A stretch of DNA of 13,937 nt from assembly GCA_022866645.1 (NCBI GenBank), contig JALHUQ010000026.1:1-13937 (forward strand), written 5' to 3'. Each line of letters starts with the position of its first letter. Position 1 is the stretch's first letter. A program made the position numbers and the translations under genes. Shown here piece by piece: positions 1-6,681 of the stretch. The stretch is from Woeseiaceae bacterium. GTDB lineage: Bacteria; Pseudomonadota; Gammaproteobacteria; Steroidobacterales; Woeseiaceae. The notes below the pieces were generated by a model. It had not been told where the DNA came from and ran no database searches. It was given only the letters and a program-made list of their open reading frames with translations.

Positions 1-1
1 A

Positions 2-1003
2 GTGCAGGAGTCGATGCTGGCAATTCCCTACGCGATGGCAAAACTCGATTCGATGGGACAGGCCGCCGACCACTATCTGAACGCTATCGAGGCGTTCCAT
101 GAGGAGTCGAACCGGCTGGACAGTACTATCGCCCACATTGAGTCCGGTGAAATTTTTGACGAGTTTTTGACAACTGACCCCTCGGAAAATAATGGTTGGT
201 ATTGGCAGCTCGAGCAGTTGCCGGAGGGGCTGGAGGGGCGCTACCTGTTCCATATCCTCGCAACTCATGAGTTTCAGGAGGGCATCAAGAATTATCGTGA
301 CTTGAATTACCTGCATCGCAATCTTGATGACTGGCAGGGCAGCGTTGAGGTCTACGAGAATATGCTGGAGACCCGCAAGCAGGCCTATGACGAACGCCTG
401 CCACGCGTAGAAGAGGCGCTGGCTCGCGCTGATATTGACGATATGGTCAGCCACAAACTCGAGTCTGATTCGACGCTCAACAATATTGAAGAAAGCCATG
501 ACTGGCTTGCGCTCGCTACGCAGTCCGAATTCGAAATGTGGGGTGAGATCACTGCTCTGGAAAACACGCCAGCTTTACGCGCCGACATTCCGGAGGCTGC
601 GGAGGTGCGTGACAAGATACAGCTCCTGAAAGGCGTACTGCAGTGGCAGCTTGAGGGGGCTTTTCAGGATCGATTGTGGCGTATTCGCCGCAACCTTGAT
701 GAGGCAGGTGAGGCTCTCGTCAACACGCAACGCTCGCGTCGGCAAATCGATGAAACTATGCGCAATGAACCACTGCGCTTCGCGGAGCTCAGTGATCGTG
801 TTTACGGCCTTTCGCCGCGCATCGAAAGCATCAAGATGCGCGTCGATGATGCGCTGGCCGACCAGCGTACGTTCCTGCAATCGATCGCGGTTAGTGAGTT
901 ACAAGCGCAAAAACAAAGACTGAATACTTATTCGATACAAGCGCGATTTGCGCTGGCAGCGATCTATGACGTTTCGATGACGACTGGGGAGACGGCACAA
1001 TGA
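2..1003 (+). CDS. TPR/helical protein, first gene of motor operon (5' partial)
   Basis: The reading frame is already open at the left edge, so the true start is probably upstream and 333 codons are visible. The first visible residues (about 5-45) read like a TPR helix pair, with the phrase AADHYLNAIEAF. The rest is rich in charged and amphipathic helices, with a likely coiled-coil stretch around residues 215-320. No catalytic motif is recognised. The stop overlaps the start of the next gene in an ATGA, so the two are probably translationally coupled. Position upstream of a large TPR protein, a TPR lipoprotein and an ExbB/ExbD/TonB set suggests a scaffold or envelope component of the same machine. 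By position it might correspond to one of the TPR-containing Glt proteins of Myxococcus, but that is inference. The signal peptide, if any, lies outside the window. Confidence 0.8.
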   Translation: MQESMLAIPYAMAKLDSMGQAADHYLNAIEAFHEESNRLDSTIAHIESGEIFDEFLTTDPSENNGWYWQLEQLPEGLEGRYLFHILATHEFQEGIKNYRDLNYLHRNLDDWQGSVEVYENMLETRKQAYDERLPRVEEALARADIDDMVSHKLESDSTLNNIEESHDWLALATQSEFEMWGEITALENTPALRADIPEAAEVRDKIQLLKGVLQWQLEGAFQDRLWRIRRNLDEAGEALVNTQRSRRQIDETMRNEPLRFAELSDRVYGLSPRIESIKMRVDDALADQRTFLQSIAVSELQAQKQRLNTYSIQARFALAAIYDVSMTTGETAQ

Positions 1004-3825
1004 GTCTGCGCCAGAGTCCTGCCGTTCTTATTTCGATGTTCGTTGTCGCCTTGCTGGCGATGCCGGTTGACGCTGCGGGTGTGAAGAAGAAAGACACGAT
1101 CCAGAGTCTCGAAAAGAAAGAGGTCGAAGTTCGGCCAGGAAGCGTGATCCATGGTAGCTCCGATCTCGCACGTGAAAACTATCGCGAGTTCTTGGACTTG
1201 GTGTCGGATGATCCCGAGCTTCGGGCTGAAGCCATGCGTCGCCTCGGTGACCTTGAGCTGGAAGCAACTGAAGTGGAACAACTTACACAGAATATTGATG
1301 CGCTCGACCAAGCCGGCTACAACAGTGCCGTTGGTCTGTATCAGCAATTACTGGAGTCCTATCCTGATTATCGCCGAAACGACACGGTGCTATATCAACT
1401 GGCTCGCGCCTATGAAATTGGCGGTCGTACGGATGAAGCATTAGCCATACTTGACACACTGGTTGGCAAGTATCCTGCGACGCCGCTTATCGACGAAGTA
1501 CAGTTTCGTCGTGGCGAAATGCTGTTCCTGCGTAAGAACTATGACGATGCGGAAGTCGCCTACCGCGAGGTCGTCGGGTACGGCAACGAATCAAGGTTTT
1601 ACGAACAATCGCTATACAAGCTGGGTTGGTCGGAGTTCAAGCTGGCCAAGTATGAAGACAGTTTAGGGCCGTTTTTTGAGTTGCTGGACCGTAAGATCAG
1701 CGATATCGATATTGGCGAAGGCGAGGAACGTTTGCAGGGTCTTAGTCGCGCGGAGCGCGAGCTGGTAGAAGACACTTTCCGAGTCTTGAGTATCAGCTTT
1801 TCCTACATGGAAGGCGCTGAAAGTATTGGTGACTTCCTTGCAAGTCGCGGAAATCCCGGATACAGCTATGCTGTTTACCGAAACCTCGGTGATCTTTATC
1901 TCGAAAAAGAACGCTTTCAGGACGCAGCCGTTACTTACGAATCATTCGTGAAGCAAGACCCCTACCACGCCAAAGCACCTTTGCTGCAGGTCGAAGTCAT
2001 CGAAGCTTACAAACTCGGTGGTTTCCCCAGCCTGGTTCTTGAGGGCAAGAAAGATTTCGTCGAACGCTATGGGATGGACGGTGAGTTTTGGGTCCGTAAT
2101 CCTCGCGAGAGCAATACGGAAGTTACCGCACACCTGAAATCAAATCTTACCGACCTCGCGCAGTACTACCATGCGGAAGCTCAGAAAGACGGCAAGAAAA
2201 GTGATTATCAGGAAGCCGCGAACTGGTACCGCAAGTACCTCGCGTATTTCCCGGGCGAGGCTGACAGCGCTAATACCAACTTCTTATTGGCAGAAATTCT
2301 GTTCGAGAGCGAGGATTTTCGGGCTGCGACCATCGAGTACGAACGCACATCTTACGAGTATGAAGCGCAAGAGAAATCGGCGGAGGCGGGTTATGCCGCC
2401 ATACTCGCTTATCGTGAACATGAGAAATCACTCAACGGCAAGGCAAAGGATGAGTGGCATTCCCAGTATCTCGATAGTGGCCTCAAATTTGCCGACACTT
2501 ATCCTGCTCACCCTGAGTCCGGCGCGGTACTAACAACGGTCGCAGAGGATCTGTTCCAGCAAAATCAGTTCGATTTGGCGATAGCAGTAGGTCAGGCCGT
2601 TGTCGCTAAGCAACCGGCGGTCGATCCTAATCTCCTGCGCACTGCCTGGACAGTCATTGCGCATTCGCAATTCGATCTACAAGACTTTGCAGTTGCTGAG
2701 TCGTCGTATTACAACTTGCGAAACTTTACGCCAGCGGACGACCCCGCAGCGAATCAGGAGATCAAGGATCGTATTGCCTCATCAATATACAAGCAGGGTG
2801 AGCAGGCTCGCGACAGCGGCGATCTCGAAATGGCAGTCACCCATTTCAAGCGCTTGGGTCAGGCAGTGCCTGATTCCGACATTCGTGCCACGGCCGACTA
2901 CGACGCCGCCGCGGCGTTAATCAATTTGCAGGCGTGGGACCGGGCATCCGGTGTGATGGAGCAATTCAGGTCAGACTATCCTGACAGCGAGTTTGCGGAC
3001 GAAATTACCAAGAAACTGGCTGTTACTTACGTAGCAGCAGGCAGGTCGGGGCAGGCCGCCGCCGAATTTGAACGTATTGCCAACGCGGAGTCGAGCACCG
3101 ACGACGTGAGGCGTGAAGCGCTTTGGAAGGCATCGGAGTTGTATAAGGACACTGGAACCCTGGCCAGCGAACAGCGAGTACTGAATGACATAGTGGCCCG
3201 GTATCCGAATCCACTGGCCGAATCCATAGAAGCCCGATTCCGCTTACTTGAGATTGCACGACAGGCGGGTAACAACGGCGAAATTGCAACGCGTCTTGCG
3301 GAGTTGATTCAGATCGATGCGACCGCCGGATCGCAACGCTCAGATCGAACGCGGTTCCTCGCTGCCAAGGCATCACTGGAACTTGCGGATCCGGTCCGAC
3401 GCCGATTTGAAGTCGTGAAACTAACGCAGCCTCTCGCCAATAGCCTGAAATTGAAAAAAGAACTGATGGAGGATGTGATCTCTGCGTATACCGGTGCCGC
3501 CGATTACGGTGTCGCGGAAGTCACAACGGCAGCAACATTCCGCCTTGGCGAGGTTTATGAGCAATTCAGCGCTGCGCTTATGCAGTCTGATCGACCAAAA
3601 GAACTGGATGCTGATGCTCTGGAACAATATGAAATCTTGCTGGAAGAACAGGCGTTTCCATTTGAGGAAAAGGCCATCGACCTGCACAAAGCGAATGCCG
3701 ATCGTGCGTCGAATGGCGTTTACGATGAATGGGTCCGACGCAGTTTTGAGCAACTCGCACGATTGATGCCAGCACGATACGCCAAACAGGAGCGCAGCGA
3801 AGATGTTGTCACGACGCTGTACTGA
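1000..3825 (+). CDS. Large periplasmic TPR-repeat protein
   Basis: This 941-residue protein begins with a Sec signal peptide: an Arg near the N-terminus, a hydrophobic core at about residues 8-22, and a likely cleavage site near PVDAA at 22-26. The mature part is built from many TPR-like helical pairs. Clear ones lie around residues 105-160 (AVGLYQQLLESYPDY, then DEALAILDTLVGKYP), 165-215, 290-330, 400-450 and 600-700. No enzyme motif is seen, so the role is probably protein-protein scaffolding in the periplasm. The start overlaps the upstream stop (ATGA) and follows a GGGGAG Shine-Dalgarno sequence at 986-991. The large TPR proteins of the Myxococcus Glt apparatus, and the TPR protein CpoB near Tol-Pal, are functional analogies only. 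The TPR fold is well supported; the specific role is inferred from the motor genes downstream. Confidence 0.9.
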   Translation: MSLRQSPAVLISMFVVALLAMPVDAAGVKKKDTIQSLEKKEVEVRPGSVIHGSSDLARENYREFLDLVSDDPELRAEAMRRLGDLELEATEVEQLTQNIDALDQAGYNSAVGLYQQLLESYPDYRRNDTVLYQLARAYEIGGRTDEALAILDTLVGKYPATPLIDEVQFRRGEMLFLRKNYDDAEVAYREVVGYGNESRFYEQSLYKLGWSEFKLAKYEDSLGPFFELLDRKISDIDIGEGEERLQGLSRAERELVEDTFRVLSISFSYMEGAESIGDFLASRGNPGYSYAVYRNLGDLYLEKERFQDAAVTYESFVKQDPYHAKAPLLQVEVIEAYKLGGFPSLVLEGKKDFVERYGMDGEFWVRNPRESNTEVTAHLKSNLTDLAQYYHAEAQKDGKKSDYQEAANWYRKYLAYFPGEADSANTNFLLAEILFESEDFRAATIEYERTSYEYEAQEKSAEAGYAAILAYREHEKSLNGKAKDEWHSQYLDSGLKFADTYPAHPESGAVLTTVAEDLFQQNQFDLAIAVGQAVVAKQPAVDPNLLRTAWTVIAHSQFDLQDFAVAESSYYNLRNFTPADDPAANQEIKDRIASSIYKQGEQARDSGDLEMAVTHFKRLGQAVPDSDIRATADYDAAAALINLQAWDRASGVMEQFRSDYPDSEFADEITKKLAVTYVAAGRSGQAAAEFERIANAESSTDDVRREALWKASELYKDTGTLASEQRVLNDIVARYPNPLAESIEARFRLLEIARQAGNNGEIATRLAELIQIDATAGSQRSDRTRFLAAKASLELADPVRRRFEVVKLTQPLANSLKLKKELMEDVISAYTGAADYGVAEVTTAATFRLGEVYEQFSAALMQSDRPKELDADALEQYEILLEEQAFPFEEKAIDLHKANADRASNGVYDEWVRRSFEQLARLMPARYAKQERSEDVVTTLY

Positions 3826-4468
3826 TAAAAGAGGACTGGTAGCCTTATTGGTCACCATGCTGGCAATCGCTGGCTGTGGCGGATCGACACCTGTCAAGAG
3901 TTCGGGCGACGCCGGACAAGCTGACCGGACGCCATCCGAGCGCGCGGGTAGCGTCCCTGCGCCGGCGATTCCACCTGCGGTCCTGACGCTGTTTGAGCAG
4001 GCAGCCGCCTCGATGGCGAGTGGTGACTTCGTCGACGCCGAGCTCAGGTTCAAGGAATTCTTGCTGCAATATCCGGGTTATCCGGGTGCGCACGTGAATT
4101 TGGCGATTATTCACGCGGGCAATGGTGACGATGAAGCAGCGAGCGCCTCGATCGATGCCGCTTTGGCACTTGAGCCCAACCATCCCGCTGCTTTGAACCA
4201 ATTGGGCATGCTACTTCGCAGAAATGGCAAATTTCTTGAAGCAGAAGCCGCTTATTTGAAGGCCGTCACAGTCTCGCCAGACTACGCCTTGGCACACTAC
4301 AATCTGGGTGTTTTGAATGAACTTTATTTGCAGCGTCTGGATGTGGCAATTCAGAATTTCGAGACCTATCAGTCAATTGTTGGCGAAGATGAACAAGTCT
4401 CGAAATGGATCTCGGATCTGACGCGTCGCCTGGCGGCAAGTCAGCGCACGGCGAACGCGGCGGAATGA
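3803..4468 (+). CDS. TPR lipoprotein, probably outer membrane
   Basis: This 221-residue protein has a lipoprotein signal: basic N-terminus, hydrophobic stretch at residues 11-24 and lipobox LAIAGC with the acylated Cys at residue 25. The residue after the Cys is Gly, which by the usual +2 rule favours outer-membrane sorting. A Ser/Pro/Gly-rich linker (about 26-55) precedes three to four TPR units at about 60-200, including DAELRFKEFLLQYPGYPGA and EAEAAYLKAVTVSPDYALA. The start lies inside the end of the preceding gene (23-base overlap), with AGGAG at 3788-3792 as ribosome binding site. Size, lipidation and repeats resemble PilF/PilW-like pilotins and the TPR lipoprotein AglT (GltE) of Myxococcus gliding motility. 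The motor operon context makes the second comparison more attractive, but sequence alone does not settle it. Confidence 0.88.
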   Translation: MLSRRCTDKRGLVALLVTMLAIAGCGGSTPVKSSGDAGQADRTPSERAGSVPAPAIPPAVLTLFEQAAASMASGDFVDAELRFKEFLLQYPGYPGAHVNLAIIHAGNGDDEAASASIDAALALEPNHPAALNQLGMLLRRNGKFLEAEAAYLKAVTVSPDYALAHYNLGVLNELYLQRLDVAIQNFETYQSIVGEDEQVSKWISDLTRRLAASQRTANAAE

Positions 4469-4929
4469 CGGTCATGAGTACTTACATGAACAAAGTATTT
4501 GCTACCTCATTCGTGCTCGCGGCGACAATGGCGGCGTTTGCCGCATTCGGTCAGGACGAGGTTGATGAGATCGGACCGGCCGTCGATACGTCGGCTGCCG
4601 AATCAGTCATTGTTGAGGCGGCTGAAGCGGAGGCGGACGCAGATATCGGACCGGCGGTTGATACGTCGGCCAGTGAAAACGAGATATCCCGGAGTACGAC
4701 GGGCAGCCGGGTGATGGACTCGATGGATCTGGGTCGTACCGAAATTACGGGCAACCAGGAGTTGCCGAAGGTGTTGTACATCGTACCTTGGAAGAAAGCG
4801 GATCCGGGCGATTTGATGGGCAGGCCCGTCAATTCGTTGCTCGATGAGGTACTGGCACCGATCGACAGAGAAGAATTTATAAGGCAGGTCGATTATTACA
4901 ACGACCTGTACGGCACTGATGAAAAGTAA
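4465..4929 (+). CDS. Small exported acidic protein with internal repeat
   Basis: This 154-residue protein is not recognised as a known family. The chosen ATG overlaps the upstream stop as ATGA, and in-frame ATGs at 4474 and 4486 are alternatives. A start at 4405 would lie far inside the neighbouring gene and put a non-hydrophobic extension before the signal peptide. From residue 8 a signal peptide is clear, with a hydrophobic core at about 11-28 and probable cleavage near FAAFGQ. The mature N-terminus is very acidic and contains the phrase IGPAVDTSA twice, at residues 36-44 and 61-69. The C-terminal half (about 95-150) has a more ordered composition, with LPKVLYIVPWKK near residue 110. It sits directly upstream of the ExbB-type gene, so it may be a periplasmic accessory subunit of the motor. 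Function is unknown. Confidence 0.8.
   Translation: MTVMSTYMNKVFATSFVLAATMAAFAAFGQDEVDEIGPAVDTSAAESVIVEAAEAEADADIGPAVDTSASENEISRSTTGSRVMDSMDLGRTEITGNQELPKVLYIVPWKKADPGDLMGRPVNSLLDEVLAPIDREEFIRQVDYYNDLYGTDEK
4567..4680 (+). repeat. Two-copy in-frame repeat in the small exported protein
   Basis: Two similar 39-base units, at 4567-4605 and 4642-4680, are offset by exactly 75 bases (25 codons). Each encodes the phrase IGPAVDTSA followed by an acidic residue and Ser or Glu. Synonymous differences between the copies (for example GCC GTC versus GCG GTT) show that the duplication is not recent, or that the protein phrase has been conserved by selection. Confidence 0.75.
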
Positions 4930-4953
4930 GACTGTTTTTAGAGGAGCAGACAA

Positions 4954-5595
4954 ATGAGCACTATCGTGCGGTTTTTTCAGGATGGCGGGGTATTCATGAT
5001 CCCTATCCTGTTGGTATTTGGATTCGGCGTCGCGATCGCGATCGAGCGCTGGACCTACCTGACGTTGTCAGGTGCGAGCAATCGTGCTTTGTGGAGGAAG
5101 ATCGTGCCTTTCCTGAAGGCGGGTAACTTTCAGGAAGCGGCGCAGCACACGGCAAAATCCAAGGCAGCTATTGGATCGATTCTGACTTACGGCTTGTATC
5201 GCATTAAGTCGGCACGCCGTCGCGATGACATCGAAAAAGCGATGGAAGAGAGCCTGATGGAGGTATTGCCGCGAATCGAAAAGCGTACGCACTATATAGC
5301 GACGCTGGCCAACATCGCGACACTGCTCGGTCTGCTCGGAACGATTATCGGCCTGATCTCGGCATTTACCGCGGTCGCCGAGGCGAATCCGGCGGATAAG
5401 GCCGATATGTTGTCAGCGTCTATTTCGACGGCGATGAACACGACGGCGTTCGGTCTGATGGCCGCAATTCCGCTCCTGCTGGTTCATTCATTACTGCAAA
5501 CGAAGACCAACGCGCTGGTTGATAGCCTGGAAATGGCGAGCGTCAAGTTCTTGAATGCTGTAACCGAACGTCAGCTGAAGTCGTCCGGAGCATAA
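4954..5595 (+). CDS. MotA/TolQ/ExbB proton channel family protein
   Basis: This 213-residue inner-membrane protein has the ExbB/TolQ three-helix layout: TM1 at about residues 12-30, a cytoplasmic loop with basic helices (about 40-110), TM2 around 118-138 (the phrase LLGLLGTIIGLISAF) and TM3 around 155-182 (ISTAMNTTAFGLMAAIPLLL). Thr residues in TM2 and TM3, and the Ala-Ile-Pro turn at the end of TM3, match the family's channel-lining signature. In this family a pentamer surrounds two ExbD-type subunits and couples proton flow to mechanical work across the envelope. A strong Shine-Dalgarno GAGGAG at 4941-4946 precedes the ATG by 7 bases. Two ExbD genes and a TonB-like gene follow. The gene order parallels AglR-AglQ-AglS of Myxococcus, but ExbB or TolQ of a TonB-type transport system cannot be excluded from this protein alone. 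Confidence 0.95.
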   Translation: MSTIVRFFQDGGVFMIPILLVFGFGVAIAIERWTYLTLSGASNRALWRKIVPFLKAGNFQEAAQHTAKSKAAIGSILTYGLYRIKSARRRDDIEKAMEESLMEVLPRIEKRTHYIATLANIATLLGLLGTIIGLISAFTAVAEANPADKADMLSASISTAMNTTAFGLMAAIPLLLVHSLLQTKTNALVDSLEMASVKFLNAVTERQLKSSGA

Positions 5596-5598
5596 GAC

Positions 5599-6126
5599 AT
5601 GATTGGTAGCCGCAGAGGCGGCCGACGTCACAACGACGATACGGCCGAACTCAACATCACGGCGTTTATGAACCTGATGGTGATTCTGGTTCCGTTCCTG
5701 CTTATTACCGCGGTGTTCTCGCGATTGGCGATTCTCGAATTGAATTTGCCAGGCTCCTCTAATGAGCCCGTGGAACCGCAGGACCAGGTATTCCAGTTAG
5801 AAGTCATCGTGCGGTCCGACAAGATTGAAGTCGGCGATCGCAATCAGGGTCTGCTGGGTGTTTACCCAAATACCGAAGACGGCTACGACTATGACGCCGT
5901 AGGCGAAAAGCTTGCGCAGTTGAAAGAGCGCTATCCTGACAAGACGGACGCGTCCATTCTGTTGGAGCAAGACATCCCGTACGACACGCTAGTGCAGATT
6001 ATGGACACCGTACGGGTTTCTGTTGACATCGAAGTGAATGAGAACGATGTGAAGCAACTCGTTCGCACCGACCTGTTTCCGGATATCTCAATTGGTGATG
6101 CGCCGGTACTGGCAGGAGGTGCCTGA
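5599..6126 (+). CDS. ExbD/TolR family protein 1, Asn at the usual Asp position
   Basis: This 175-residue protein has a short basic cytoplasmic N-terminus, one transmembrane helix at about residues 22-42 and a periplasmic domain, the normal ExbD/TolR topology. The helix begins LNITAFMNLMVILVPF. Aligned by eye with the family pattern (N-x-T-x-F-x-D-x-M), the conserved proton-carrying Asp is replaced by Asn25 (codon AAC at 5671-5673). No other acidic residue lies within the membrane span. The periplasmic part keeps ExbD-like features, including LELNLPG just after the membrane and a C-terminal segment IPYDTLVQIMDTVR. It starts 3 bases after the ExbB stop, with GGAG at 5587-5590, and ends in TGATG, overlapping the second ExbD gene by one base. 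It probably forms a heterodimer with that neighbour inside the ExbB-type pentamer. Confidence 0.92.
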   Translation: MIGSRRGGRRHNDDTAELNITAFMNLMVILVPFLLITAVFSRLAILELNLPGSSNEPVEPQDQVFQLEVIVRSDKIEVGDRNQGLLGVYPNTEDGYDYDAVGEKLAQLKERYPDKTDASILLEQDIPYDTLVQIMDTVRVSVDIEVNENDVKQLVRTDLFPDISIGDAPVLAGGA

Positions 6127-6653
6127 TGGTCAAGTCTGGTCGCGCCAAACGCATGGAAAAGCACCACAGGCGTCATAAGGGCGCTGGTGCACTGAACCTC
6201 GTGTCGCTGATGGATATCTTCACTATTCTGGTGTTTTTCCTGTTGGTTAACTCGTCAGACGTGCAGTCATTACCAAACGCAAAGGAATTGCAACTGCCCG
6301 AATCGATCGCGGAAGACAAAGCGAAAGAAACGGTGGTTATCATGATCGGTGAAGTAGACCTGATCGTTCAGGGCACAACAGTTGCGAAAATCGCGGACAT
6401 TATGGCGACCAAGGGCAATGACATTCCAGAATTGCGGGAAGCATTGTTGTCGCAAAACGATCGCGTACTGCGCCGCGACGCAAAGGAAGACATCGCCGGT
6501 CGAGAAGTGACGATCATGGGTGACAAAGACATACCGTACCGATTGCTGAAGAAAGTCATGGCGACCTGTACACAATCAGATTACGGACAGATTTCGCTCG
6601 CTGTATTGCAGAAGAGTTCGGACGAACTGAACGATATTCAGGCATCGCGATAG
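6126..6653 (+). CDS. ExbD/TolR family protein 2, with conserved membrane Asp
   Basis: This second 175-residue ExbD-type protein has a very basic N-terminus (residues 3-18), a transmembrane helix at about 24-43 and a periplasmic domain. Its membrane segment reads LNLVSLMDIFTILVFFLLV and keeps the family's Asp at residue 30 (codon GAT at 6213-6215), the expected proton-binding residue. Near the C-terminus, IPYRLLKKVMATCTQSDYGQ matches the typical ExbD ending. A near-perfect Shine-Dalgarno AGGAGGT at 6114-6120 sits 5 bases before the ATG, inside the end of the first ExbD gene. This suggests strong independent initiation as well as coupling. The pairing of two ExbD-type genes after one ExbB-type gene resembles AglQ and AglS of Myxococcus. 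Despite equal length, the two copies here are divergent and not a recent duplication. Confidence 0.94.
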   Translation: MVKSGRAKRMEKHHRRHKGAGALNLVSLMDIFTILVFFLLVNSSDVQSLPNAKELQLPESIAEDKAKETVVIMIGEVDLIVQGTTVAKIADIMATKGNDIPELREALLSQNDRVLRRDAKEDIAGREVTIMGDKDIPYRLLKKVMATCTQSDYGQISLAVLQKSSDELNDIQASR

Positions 6654-6681
6654 GGCGCTGGGACGACTAGGAGTCACGGAA

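Noticed and set aside
3421..4053. A 210-codon minus-strand open frame across the end of the TPR gene and the lipoprotein gene
   Set aside because: It runs antisense across two well-supported coupled genes and shows no domain or signal of its own.
4405..4464. Upstream start for the small exported protein
   Set aside because: It would lie wholly inside the lipoprotein gene and put a hydrophilic extension before a clear signal peptide. The ATGA overlap at 4465 is the natural start.
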